The position numbers and the translations under genes were made by a program. Source: Staphylotrichum longicolle (Eukaryota > Ascomycota > Sordariomycetes > Sordariales > Chaetomiaceae). From it: 64,000 nucleotides of DNA. The notes beneath the pieces were generated by a model. That model was not told where the DNA came from and did no database searches. It saw nothing but the letters and a program-made list of their open reading frames with translations. Below, piece by piece: positions 12,278 to 23,675 of the stretch (position 1 is the first letter of the stretch; each line of letters starts with the position of its first letter). Where the stretch lies: assembly GCA_019096155.1 (NCBI GenBank), contig JAHCVI010000006.1, forward strand, positions 682,001 to 746,000, in the 5' to 3' direction.

Positions 12278-13351
12278 CTACCGCCTCACCCCGCCACCCT
12301 TCCTCGGCGTCTCCCTCTCCACCAACCCCTCAAACACCTCATCCCGCCTGCCCGCGAGCCGCGTCAACTCCTCCCGCAGACCCTCCAGCTCCTGGCGCGC
12401 CTGCTCCGCGTCGGGCGGCAGGCCCTCAAACGCCCGCACCTGCGCGTCGAGCGCCCGCTTGTGGGCCAGCAGCGACAGGTAGGCTTCCTCCTCGCGCGCG
12501 AGCTGCGGGACGGTCGGGGAGGGGAGGGGCACGGAGCGGGCGAGGGAGGCGGCCTTGTCGCGCTGCTCGGGCAGGCGCGCGGCGAGGGTCTTGATGCGGC
12601 GCTGGGTGGAGAGGTTGGTGAGGGAGAGAGAGGGCGGGGGGTGGTAGCCGCCGGCGGCGGCGGCGGCGGGTGCGCTGGTGGGGTCTTCTGAGTGGGATGG
12701 GTCGTCGTCGTCGTCGTTGTGGCGGTGGTGGTGAGGGTGATGCGGTGAAGGGGGCCGGAGCTCGGCGGAGAGCTTGGCTGTGGCGGCGGTCTCGGCGGCG
12801 AGGTAGGCTGTGAGGGTCTGGATGCGGGCGGCGGTCTGGTCGAGGGTGTGGGCTTCGGTGGAGAGGGCGAGGAGGGAGGAGGCGAGGGCCGCCGGGGTGG
12901 GGAGCGGGGTGGCGGTCTGCAGGGCGAGGGCGGCCATGGCGGTGAGGGCGGTTTGGCCGTCGCGGGTGAGGGAGGTCTCGAGGGAGGCGAGGATGGCTTC
13001 GCGGGCTGAGTCGATGGTGATGGTGTTGTCGTCGTCGTTGTCGTTGTCGTTGTTGTTGTCGGTTTGGTTTTCTTGCTGGGCTAGAGACTGCTCGTGGGCG
13101 CGGAGTTGGGTGAGGGTTTCGGCCTCGAGACGGGCGATGAGGGTGCGCTCCTCATCGGCGGCTTCGTTGGCAGAGGCCAGGGCGAGCAGTACGCGCAAGG
13201 TGTCGGCGTTGCGCTCAAAGGGCGGGGGACCGCGGCCGGGAAACTTGCGGTGCAGCCAGGCGTCGATGTAGGACCAGTCTTTTGCGGCCGAGGCAGCAGC
13301 ACGGGCGACCGAGGGCGAGAAGATGGCTGCGTTTGGTGGTAGATGTGCCAT
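12278..13351 (-). CDS. HAUS1: HAUS augmin-like complex subunit 1
   Basis: A 357-residue, single-exon protein recognised as the fungal HAUS1 subunit of augmin, which recruits gamma-tubulin complexes to existing microtubules for branching nucleation. The start is the ATG at 13351; no in-frame ATG lies closer upstream. The N-terminal calponin-homology-like region reads YIDAWLHRKFPGRGPPPFER and NADTLRVLLALASANEAADE, the hallmark of the family, followed by long Ala/Leu/Glu coiled-coil segments (about residues 60-200 and 255-345). Two low-complexity insertions, an Asn/Asp run (about residues 98-110) and a His/Asp run (about 205-220), interrupt the coils; the underlying DNA is a GTC/GTT trinucleotide tract on the plus strand. 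It is divergent with ApsB. Identification is by N-terminal motif and coiled-coil layout, so fairly but not fully certain. Confidence 0.82.
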   Translation of the reverse strand: MAHLPPNAAIFSPSVARAAASAAKDWSYIDAWLHRKFPGRGPPPFERNADTLRVLLALASANEAADEERTLIARLEAETLTQLRAHEQSLAQQENQTDNNNDNDNDDDNTITIDSAREAILASLETSLTRDGQTALTAMAALALQTATPLPTPAALASSLLALSTEAHTLDQTAARIQTLTAYLAAETAATAKLSAELRPPSPHHPHHHRHNDDDDDPSHSEDPTSAPAAAAAGGYHPPPSLSLTNLSTQRRIKTLAARLPEQRDKAASLARSVPLPSPTVPQLAREEEAYLSLLAHKRALDAQVRAFEGLPPDAEQARQELEGLREELTRLAGRRDEVFEGLVERETPRKGGGVRR

Positions 13352-14097
13352 TGTCAAGTTTCAATGTGATGAGTGTGTCGCAGATGATGTACCCTGCCTA
13401 CCTAAAGGCGGAATATGGGTTGAGATCTGTCGATGCTTGCTGCTTGAGGGCTCTGGGCCCTTTGGAGAGGATTGAGTAAACCGGCTTTGCTGATCGAGCG
13501 TTCGATTTCAGGTCGACGGCGGCTGTTGGGAATCACGGTGACGATTGTATGTGGGAAACTCAGACTAGAGTCTTAAAGGGGGTAAACCAAGCAGAAAACC
13601 AGAATGTTCTTCACCAAATTCCAGTTCCAAGTGCGAGATGAGTTCGTCGTCACCAAAGTTGTGAGGGCGAACTGTGTGCTTGTACTGTGTAAGTGAGTGC
13701 TCCTTCTGCATCGGGATCCAGCCCGGCAGGGCGCCAGGCGAATGCGATGCGCGGGCGGGGCGTGGGGTGCAGGGTTGACTTGGCATGCCCCACCTCAACG
13801 TCACCCACGCGAGCTTTTGATTGGCGCATGTGCTTAAAGTAAACAAACCGCTGCAGGGGTGTTTAAAGAACCTCGACCGTTTCTGTCAAGACGCGACTTC
13901 TCCACCAACTTCAATCCAGATACGATACGATACCGACCTTATTTACCTTCCCCAGATACCCTCACCAGCCTCCGCCCGCCCACGAACAAGACGACTTTCC
14001 AACGTGTTAGATTACGCCCAGGACAGGATATTTTGTTTGACTGGAGACGCCCTTTTCCGCCCTGTATTCATTTCTTCCGCACCGCGTCTGAGCCGCG
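13352..14097. promoter_or_regulatory. Shared divergent promoter region, HAUS1 / ApsB
   Basis: This 746-bp region holds both 5' flanks, since HAUS1 starts leftward at 13351 and ApsB starts rightward at 14098. The last 200 bp before ApsB are C- and A-rich, as in a fungal leader. I could not assign specific factor sites with confidence. Confidence 0.55.
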
Positions 14098-17000
14098 ATG
14101 GTGCAACCAGGAATCGACGGTCTCGACACGCCGCGTACCAACGTGGGAGACGCGACATATCTCAGTCGCCAGCCCGATTTTGACATTTCCCAAGAGCTAT
14201 CCTTCCAGTCGCCCTCAAAAGACGCGAACCTTCTACAACAGCTCCGCAACGGCGGCAGGCCGAGCCTCAAGACCCCGCGCGGGAGTCGCGCGCCGTTCAA
14301 CGACCGCCGAAACCTCCCTGCTGGTCTGGGCGGCCCGGAATTTACACCTCTGCTCAAATCCGCAACCAGGAACAGCGTAAGACGGTATGGCGTTGGCAAG
14401 GAAAACGGCCGAGCCACCCCCGGCTTCCTCGCTAAGATCGACGAGTCAATGACACCCATGCCCGCCGGCGAGACCAGCATGTACGGCGCCTCCCGCAACA
14501 CGTCGTCCTTTATGGACAGCACGCCCCTTCCCGAGGTGGACAGCAGTAGTGTCGCGTCCACTCCTCTGGTGATGAGGCGGCGGGAAAATGGCAAGGGACC
14601 ATTGGAGGACGGGAACCAGCTCTCACTGCGCGAGCAGGAGAATGTGATCGACAAGATTGAAAAGGAAAACTTTGGCCTCAAACTCAAGATCCATTTCCTC
14701 GAAGAAGCTCTGCGAAAAGCCGGCCCGGGATTCAGCGAGGCCGCGCTCAAGGAGAACACCGAGTTGAAGGTAGACAAGGTGACAATGCAGCGCGAGCTTC
14801 AAAAATACAAGAAACACCTCACCTCTGCTGAAAAGGACCTCGAAACCTACCGGCAACAGATTCTCGAGGTGCAGGAGAAGGCCAAGCGGAAGTACGCCAA
14901 TGAGGACCAGCGAGCTGAACTTGAGCGCTTGCGGCAGCAGCTCGAGGACAAGGACGCTGAGATTGACAATCTTCACCGACAACTCGAAAGCCAAGAGAAT
15001 GACGAGGACAAGATCGAGAAACTCCAGGACGAAATTGGGGACTTGGAGGCGGACCTCCGGCGAAAGGACGACGTGATTACCCAGCACGAAGACGAAATCG
15101 ACGAGCTCCGAGAGAAGATTGACGACGCTGAGGAGCAGCTAAAGAAGACTCAACGACGCATGGTGGAGCTCGAGGAGAAAGCTCAAGATGGCGATCGTCT
15201 CGGCGAAGCCAGGGACACCATCGAGGACCTCGAGGCCAATGTGCGGCGCTTGGAGCAGCAGGTGGAGGACATGAAAGATAAGCTCCAGGACGCCATCGCC
15301 GAGAAGGACCGTGCAGAGGGAGATTTGGAGGAGTTGCAGGAGGAGATGGCCAACAAGTCGGTCGTCACCAAAGGCCTCTCCCGCCAAGTCGAGGAAAAGA
15401 TTGCTCGCCTGCAGTCTGAAGCCGACAGGGCTCGGCAAGAATGCACGTCCATGGAGGAGGAGCGGGCCGCTCAACAAAAGGAAATGGATGCCATGAGGGC
15501 CAAGCTGAAGGAAGCCCGTGAGGAGCGTGACTCTTCGGAGCGTCTCCGTCTGTCTCTGGAAGCGCGAGCGGATGAAGAGAACGGTTCTTGGCGGAAAGAA
15601 ATGGAAGACATCAGGCGCCAGCTCAAGGAGGCCAGGCAAGAGCGCGACTCGGCCGAGCACATTCGGCTGACGCTGGAATCCAAGCTGGAGCAAGCCCAGG
15701 CCGACCTAAACATGCGGGCCGACGAGAAGGCACTGCTGCAAACCCGCCACGATGCCCTGACCGGCGAGTCCATCTCTCTGCAGCGGGAGGTCTCCAACCT
15801 CAAGAAGTCGGTTGCCGAGCTCGAGGACACCTTAGAGCAGGAGCGTCAACACGCTCTCGGCATCGAGCAGGACATCCGGGACCAGTTCCGGAGCGAGATG
15901 CAGCGGCTAAACGACGAGATTTCCGACCTCCAAGCCGAATGCCGCGAGAAGGACAACCTCTACGATAACGACAGCGAGAAATGGGACGCCGAACGCCACA
16001 ATCTGGAGGCCGAACGGGACCGTGCCGAGGAACGCGCTGCCGGTCTCCAACGGACGATCGACAAGTTGCGGGACACCGAGGGCGCCTTGTCGAGCAAAGA
16101 GTCCAAGCTTCAAGAAGCCCTTCAAAGCGAGGCAGATCGGCACAAGAAGGACGAGGCCATTCTGCGCGCTCAAATTGACAAGCTCCAGCAGGATCTGAGC
16201 TCTAGGCAAGCCATGCTGGAGGATCTTCGGAACGAGCTGTCTGTCGTGAGGGACGATCTCCGCCAGTCCCAACTGGACTGCGAGTCGCAGCGATTAAAGG
16301 TGGAGGCGCTCGAAGACGAGGTCGAGATCTTGCAGGCCACCATCGACGAGGAATCCGAGAAGGCTCGCGTCGAGCTAGACCGTGCCCAACAGGAATGCGA
16401 CCAGCTGAAGCAACAACTCGCCTCTCTCCGAGCGACAGCAGACTCTGCCCGCGCGTCATCAACCGCCTCCCAGGAATCCGCCAAGCAGACCACCGAGAAC
16501 GTCGCCCGTCTAAGGTTCCAGCTCGCCGAGGCTACTGAGAAGGTTACCAAGCTTACAGAGGAGCGGCGAACACTGCAGGACCGGTCTGCGAGCCTGGACG
16601 CGGAACTGCGCTCTGTTCGGGCATCCCTAGAAGAGACCAAGGTTGAGCGCGACGAGCTCGACGCCGAAATTGGCCGGCTCACGGAGCGAGGCGAGGACAC
16701 ATTCAAGCTCGATCAGGAGCGGGTCGATCTGCGCGTTGGCAGGACCAAGCTAGAGGCTGAGCTGCGCCGGCTGAGGGAGGAGAATAAGGCTTTGACCGAA
16801 AGGCGACGTCAGGTTGAGGAATCGCTCGAGAACGAGATCGAGAAGGCAGCCGCGGAAGAGGACCGTCTCAGCGACCAAATCCGCGACCTTCAAGCCAAGT
16901 TGCGGCAATCGTCAGACAACACCGAGCTTACGGCCCTTCGCCGTACCATCCGTGAGCTCGAACGCCGTGTCGAGGATTATGAAACGCAGCTGGCCGCCTC

Positions 17001-18623
17001 TCAGTTCCCTCTCCAAGGAGGCGAAGGGAACAGCGAGCTCTCCTTGCTCCAACGAGAACTCTCTGCCGCCAGGAAGAAGGAAATCGATCAGCTGAAGCAC
17101 GACGCCTCTCAGAAAGACACGATCAAGTCCCTCAAGCGCCAGATCAGCGACCTGGAGCGCAAGGCCCACGAGGCCGCGCTGGACCGTTTCGCGGCCTCCC
17201 CGTCATCTCATGGTGGCTCCGCACAGAAAGCCGAGGTTTCCGAGCTTCGCCATCAGCTTTCCACCGCCAACCAGTCGGTGCACGAACTGAAGCGATCGTT
17301 GCGCGAAGCCGAGCGCAAGGCCTCTGCTTCCGCACGCGAGCTTCAGAAACGGCTCGACGAGCTCGAAGATGAAAAGTTCGTCCTCGAGCAAGCCCTTGAG
17401 GATGCACACACTGCCGCCGAGGAGTCTGCCGCGACTCACGAGGAGGCGCTGAAAAAGTACACCAAGAAGCTCGAGAAGTACAGGCGGGAGAGGGACGAAC
17501 TGGCTGCTGCCATGCGCGACCAGCGGAACCACAGCGCCAACAGCAGCGTCAGCGAGATGCCGCTCGAAGAGCGCCGCGACCTGCACAAGATGCTCCGCGA
17601 GTCGCAGGTGGCTGCCGACAAGCTCGACCGCGAGCTGCGCGAACACCGCGAGGCGCTCGAGGAGCTCATGGGCGTCGAGTCGTCGCTCCGCAAGAAGCTC
17701 GAGCGCGCGCGCAGCGAGCGAGCCGCCTACCGCGCCAGCGCCGAGAAGTTGCACAAGGACGTGAAGAAGCTCAAGGCCGAGAAGGACAAGGCGCTCGCCG
17801 AGGCAGCGTCGGCCGCGGCGGCCGCGGACGAGGAGCGCGCCCTCGTGCGCGCTTCGAAACCAGGCCGGAACGGCGTCGATACCGAGGCCATCATCCGCGC
17901 CGCCGAGGCCGCCGAGCAGCGGCACGAGAAGGAGATTCGGGGTCTGGTGATGCAGATGGAGTGGCTCAAGGCGTGCTGGGACCGTGAGGCCAAGCTGCGC
18001 AGCGACGCGGCGTTTGCGAAGCAGTACCTGATGATGCAGGTCCAGGTCCGCGACGCATGGTATGTTTTTCTTTTCCCTCAGTCATCTTTAACCGTCAGAT
18101 ACTCACCACTCTCAACAGTAACAAAGCCGACCTGGCAATCATCAACCGCATCCGCGCCGAGATCAAACCCTCCCAACCCTCCTCATCCTCCTCCTCCTCC
18201 CCGAACCGCCGCCTCTTACCAGGGGCAGCAGCTTCAGAACGCGACCACCACCACCACCACTCGGTCCTCACCCGCCAACCCCAGTCCCAATCCCAGGTCC
18301 AACAACAACAACGGCAACAACAACAGCAACCGAAAGAAAAAGCAAAACGCCGCTGGCGCCTCGCGCTCAACGCGGTGCGCTGCGTCGTGCGCATGCAGAT
18401 TGGGGCGCGCGCGTGGGGCGAAAAGGACCGCGTGCGCCGGCGGCTGGCCGACTGTTTCGACGGGATGCAGCGGGAGCAGCGCATCCGGGCGATGCGCGAG
18501 GTGTGGCGGCGCGAGGTGGGGAAACGGGTCGGCTCTACGGGCGGGCGACAAGTCGGTGAGGGGGGCCAAGGGAGGGAGGTGAGGGACGGGGACGGGGACG
18601 GGGACGGAGAGGGGGTTTGGTGA
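14098..18623 (+). CDS. apsB: ApsB / Mto1-type microtubule-organising coiled-coil protein
   Basis: A 1488-residue coiled-coil protein matching the Aspergillus ApsB / fission yeast Mto1 family, which attaches gamma-tubulin complexes at spindle pole bodies, septa and other nucleation sites. Exons are 14098-18059 and 18119-18623; the split codon TG|T joins VQVRDA to CNKADLAIINRI. After a disordered N-terminus the centrosomin CM1-type gamma-tubulin-binding motif appears at about residues 177-212 (LREQENVIDKIEKENFGLKL, then IHFLEEALRK). Continuous heptad coiled coil follows from about 215 to 1270. The C-terminal Mto2-binding-type motif (IRGLVMQMEWLKACWDRE) is at about 1278-1320, then a Gln/His-rich low-complexity stretch and a basic tail (LALNAVRCVVRMQIGARAWG). 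The absence of a PACT domain favours ApsB/Mto1 over Pcp1/SnaD. Confidence 0.9.
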
Positions 18624-19585
18624 TTCTATTCCTTAGGTCTGCGGTTTGGGATGGGGTTAGAGGACGGGGGGTTGGTTCTTTATCAGAGTTCGGGTCTGGT
18701 TTGGGATGGGGGATGGAATGGATGGGTGGGGTGAATGGATGGTTTCAGGGGTTCCGAATGACCGTTATCGTCCGGTTCGACTTGGGTAGGCCGTTTGGGC
18801 GTTTTGTCTTGTTGGGCTAGGGAGAGCGATCAAGCGTTGGCTTGGCTGTCAGGGTGGAGGTTGGTTTCCTGGTTATTATCACGTCTCGTTCATTTGGGAT
18901 GGAGTCAGTGTCAGGCTAGACTGGGTACAACCACCGTTTTGATCCGGGCATCATTATTCGTTAGGGTTGTCGACGTAGGGCGGCTAGGGCAAATTGTGCA
19001 TGAAGAGGACAGGGAAACTGCGGGCTGGAACGCAGAGGTTGGAGGTTACTTTCGATTGTTTTGTTTACTCGTGCGCCCTGTGTGCTCAGGGGCTGCTTGT
19101 GATGCTTGGCGTCTGGTCGACGGTTTGCCTCTTGAAAGAAAATGGACAACCTTTGCTTTATGAGTTGCTCTCCCACGTTACTCTGATGTTGCTTAGTTCC
19201 CATCGCAAACACCCGTTACAATGTGAGCGCGAAAGGAAAGCAGTATATTTTTACTCTCACACACACGACTCTGCAAACCCCGAGTCAATAACCGACTAAA
19301 CATGACGTATGCCACCCATCATACACAAGCGAGCGAAGCGACCAGTGAGTCGTCAAAAACAAGAAACCCCAGCCACAGAGAGGAAAAGATCATCTCATTC
19401 ATGTCATGCCGGCACTGTTTCGTCCCATCCCGCCTTGCACTATCCGTGCTCACTACATCCTATTGTGTAGATCGAGCGAACTCCCCTGCCAATCCAAGAA
19501 ATGTCGACTGATGTCCAAAAGCGACTGCGGCGGCGGCGCAAAGTAACGGTTCGGTCCACGGGGTCGACATCCGTAGTATGTACAA
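18624..19585. other. Convergent intergenic between apsB and the metacaspase
   Basis: Both neighbours end here, so 3' UTRs are expected. The left part begins with GGGGAC repeats trailing from the apsB 3' end and then G/T-rich sequence. I see no gene, RNA or repeat element beyond that. Confidence 0.55.
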
Positions 19586-21244
19586 TCACATCACAAACAA
19601 GACATTCGTATCTGTCCCCCCATGAAAACCATCCATGACACCAAACACGTCAGCCACACGGACATTGCGTAAGTCGTGCTTCCCAGAGAGCGAGGAGGAC
19701 TGTCCGAGAAGAGGGGGAAACTTACCGAGAGGATGGCTACACGAGAGCTGGGGCTTCTGGGTGTAGCGGGTCTGCAGCTCGTCGCGGATGCTATTGAGCA
19801 GCTGGACATAGCTTTGCTGCGGGTTCTTCTTGAGGGCCGTGATGAAGGCCCAGGACATGGCGCCCGTTGCCTGGGAGGCGATAGTCGCGTCGGCTCTGGA
19901 ACGGGTGTTAGAACCAGGCAAGAAGCCAAGAACAAAACGGGGGGAGGATGGAAAAACAAAGGGGGGGACAAACGAAGTCTGGTCGTCTTTGCTGCCTGAA
20001 AACATGACCACATCCGCCGGCGACGTTTTGACGGCCATGGACCGAGCGTAGGCATCTTCACTCGTGCTGGCCTTCTTGAAGAAGCCCATGATATTGTTGG
20101 CCACACCGCCGAGATCGCCCCGGCTGTACGCCGACACGGCGCCGAGCAGGCCCTGGCCGGCCTCCTTGGCGAGATTGGGCTCCTTGAGGATGCCCTGGGT
20201 GGAGTAGATGTAGGGCAGGTCAAGCGCAGTGCCAGAGTGGCACGAGTCGAAGATGGCGGTCAGGCGCACGCCCGCCTGCAGGGGCCGCACCATGATGCGG
20301 TGCATCTCGTCGTCAGTGATGTGGCCGTTCTGCCGGAAGTCGACGGGGTAGATGACCTCGTCGTAGCCGTCCTCTTCATCGCCATCAAGGTCTTTTGTCT
20401 GCCCACCGTGGCCTGGAGAGGTGTCAGAAAAAAACAGCATCCGTCAAGGAAGCGCGGGTCTCACCAGAGTAGTGGAAGAAGAGCGAGTCGTTCGGCCGGG
20501 CGTCCTTGACCAGCCAGTGCATGGCCCTCAGGATGTTCTGCTTCGTGGGCTGGCTCATGGGGTTCTGCTGATCATCCGTGAGAATGACCATGTCCTCACG
20601 CTTGTACCCAAAGTTCTCGACGAGGTAGGCCGACATGTTCCGGACGTCGTTGATGCACCCCCGGAGCTGGCCGCGCTGGTTGAAGTAGTTGATGCCGATC
20701 AAGAGGGCTTTCCGGCGCCCCGTACATTGCGAGTATTGGAAGGCAAAGCCATGTGATCCGAGTCCATAGTGCTGGGTCGTCTGGGGAGGAGGCGGCGGGG
20801 CGTTGTGGTTCCCGTGGACGTACGAGTTCGAATTTACCGTGGGCATGGCTGCGTGTCTGTCAGTATGACGATACGTCGTGCCGGCGAGGGTCGTGCTTAC
20901 TAGGTCTCCCGTAGTTATTAGGAGCCGACTGTTGGGGGTGATACCCCTGGGCGGGCTGCTGGATGTGGATTTAGTCTGCGGCATTTCGTGTCGAGGACCT
21001 GGCCGGACGAACCTGGTGGTAGCCATAGGCCGGGACGGGCTGTTGGTAGCCATATCCGGGGCCCTGGGGCGTAGGGGTCTGCTGATAGCCGTAACCTTGA
21101 GAACTTTTGAGACTGCCATGTCAGTGTCTCAACAATGCGGAGCAGTGCAAAGGCCGGTGGTGCGTACGGATAGTAACCAGCGTACTGCTGCTGTGGCGGG
21201 GGAGCGTATCCTCCAGCGTTGTAGCCCGCAGGGTATCCAGACAT
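19586..21244 (-). CDS. MCA1: Metacaspase
   Basis: Type I metacaspase, a Ca2+-dependent Arg/Lys-specific cysteine peptidase linked in fungi to stress-induced cell death and protein quality control. Seven exons on the minus strand: 21168-21244, 21013-21103, 20901-20958, 20465-20848, 19974-20412, 19726-19895, 19586-19611; 414 residues, in frame throughout. The N-terminus is a Tyr/Gly/Gln/Pro-rich prodomain ([20 protein letters not shown]). The p20 domain gives [18 protein letters not shown], the catalytic His in HYSGHGGQT (about residue 205) and the catalytic Cys in [13 protein letters not shown] (about 261). The last exon supplies only the terminal DTNVLFVM. Exon 2 could begin 9 nt earlier (21112), giving 417 residues. 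No changes to catalytic residues are seen. Confidence 0.94.
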
Positions 21245-23675
21245 ATCCGGGCGGACAGTCGGCAGCAGGATCGAGCTCGGAGCGGCGTGGAGGGTCGGGC
21301 GGACAGGCGAGCGGCCGGAGATGGCCTCGCGAAGCTGACAGGCGGGCGGCGTCGAGCGGCGAGGTTGGAAAAGGGCGGGCGGGAAAGACGGGCAGTATTC
21401 GGAATCACGCAGGTGGTGCCAGGGTTTATCTTATAAGCTTGGACGGCAAGGGCGCGTCTGGCCGATGGAGCTTGTCGGGAGGGGCGTTGAGCTGGTGGAG
21501 CAGTGCGGGGAGCGAGAGGGATTCGGGGTTTGAGGATTCGGTTCCGCGCGATGTGAAGCAGATGGATCTGGAGTCTGTCGGGCCGCGCCGATGAGCATGG
21601 CACTGGAACACAAAATGCAGGACAGGAAAAGAATGGAAGACGGGAATGGCGTGCAGATGGAGCAGTGCACTGAGACACGGCAGAAAAGCGGACGCGGACC
21701 CAGGAAACCCAGAAACCCAGGGGAGCGGTCAAACAAGCGTCAATCAGCAAGGGCTGGGACAAAGTTCGCTAGGTTCGGTGCCGTCTTCCATGTCGACCGG
21801 ACCCAAGATCGGGTCGGTCGCCCAGGGTCTGGGTCCCGGCCGGGTCAGGGCTGCTGTTCTTGGGGTGGTAACTCACCTGCAGGGGAGATCGCGTCCAGGG
21901 TGCGACCGGCCCGCTGTCCGCAAAATTGGGATGAGATGCTTGCGCGGCAGGATATTCAGGTGCAGACAGGCAGACAGGGTGAAGGGGTTCGTGTTCTTGG
22001 TGGGGGCAGGGTTGCGTTGGTGCAGAGGAAGTGCAGAGGAGTGCAGGCGGACGAGGATCTCCAGCTCTGCTCTGTTGAAGCTGGGGACAGGTCGGGTGGC
22101 TCTGGCGGGTGCAGGTGGGCTGGGCCGGGGTGGTGCAGAGCGTGGGCTGGAGTAAGGCGCTGAACTCGGGGTGGGGTTGCCGCCGTCAGCTGCCACGATT
22201 GGACATCGGGGTGGTGGGGTGAAATCGCGCCAAGCCATGTGGCCTGCGGATCCCGACTGAAAGAAGAAACCGAGGTTGCCCAAGCTACACAAAAAGCCGT
22301 CCCTCTGTCAACGTAAACTTTCACCACACCCGTATCTCCTGGCAAATAATATCAAACTTTGACGAGATAAAAGCCAGTGTGACTCTAAGGTATTTTTAGT
22401 CTCCCTCTTGTGTTTTATAAGGCAAAATAAGACCAAATGTGCTCGCCTCATATCTTGAACTTCGGTCACGGTGTACGCCATTTCTTGGCCAGACGAAGCG
22501 AACGCGATCGTCCCGTCCGCTTTCAGCTTCCTCCCGCCGCCAAGCGGTACCTGAAAGTCATCCCATGCCCATGAAACTTGCGAAATTAATCCCATCAAAG
22601 TGTCGACTCTTTCCATTCTTTTTCTGCGCCTTCTCAGCTACCACTGAACCTTCAGCTGTCTTCAGCTGCGATCCAAGAACCCCTGAACGGGTCGCGTGTT
22701 TGGGGACTCGGCCACTGGTGACCTGGGAAACCTCACCTGCCCAACACACAACACACAGACACACGGCCACACCACGCGACCCGGGCCCGGCCTAAACGAG
22801 CCAGCGGCCAAACGGTTGGTCTTGAAACGTCGGAAGAAACACCGCCTGGCCGCGGAGGTAGACCATACCTCCAGAAGATCATGAATGGCAGAACCCAGAA
22901 TTCCCGCAAACCGAGGCTCGGGCCCTCTGTACCCGTGCCTGGCGTATCTCATGTCAAGATCAGGGGAGTGAAGCGCATCTCAGCGGCAGGAATATTCCGA
23001 ACCTCGCAAACAATTTCTTGGTAGTATGTAGCTATGTACCCAAGGCACTACCAAATGAGGGAGGCCTACGCACCCAATCAACCCGCTCAACCCAAACGCC
23101 CACAACCTCAGTGGAATCAGTAGTTAGGTACGAATAGTGTGCGCTCCCTCTCTCCTGTGTGCGCCACCACATGCTGCGCAGCAGCCGGCCACGTCGAGCT
23201 GTATAAGTCCCAAGGGGGCTAGTCCCGGACACAGCGGCACCCCGCCATTGGGCGGCGGAGCTCGGAGTCTCGTAGTGGGGCCGCTGAGTGCGTATCGCCA
23301 CCAGTCACGGCATCGCAAACGAGCAAGGGGGGACGGGAAACATCAAGCTCAAGGGAGCTCGGGCCAATATCAATATCAACATCCAAACTTCGCCCCTTTT
23401 TTTGTCCCTTCGAATATCTCTCCTCCCCTATCGCCACTCCTTTTCTACTATAATGCAGTACGTAGCGTAGCAAGATGCTTGTAGATGGCAAAACCAAGCC
23501 CCCGTGTCGTCCATCACTGGCTGTGCATGCAGTGCGAGCCGCGCAGGCTGGGAGAATCTTCGTGAGCCACAGAGAAGCCTCAAAAGCCTCGGGCATGGCT
23601 GAGCGGATGGATGGAAGTGGGGGGGAGGGGGGTGGTTCCTCCCTCCCTCCCTCCCTTCAACCGACCGCACTTCAC
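21245..23675. other. Intergenic, about 2.4 kb
   Basis: The left part is the metacaspase promoter side; the right end is the 3' flank of the next minus-strand gene. Open frames of 100-240 codons overlap the metacaspase N-terminal exons or lie in G-rich sequence and look incidental. A T-rich, lower-GC stretch lies around 22290-22440. No RNA gene or mobile element was recognised. Confidence 0.5.

Noticed and set aside
13352..13357. Upstream start two codons before the HAUS1 ATG
   Set aside because: The codon there is TTG, which is not a normal start in a nuclear fungal gene; the ATG at 13351 matches the family N-terminus.
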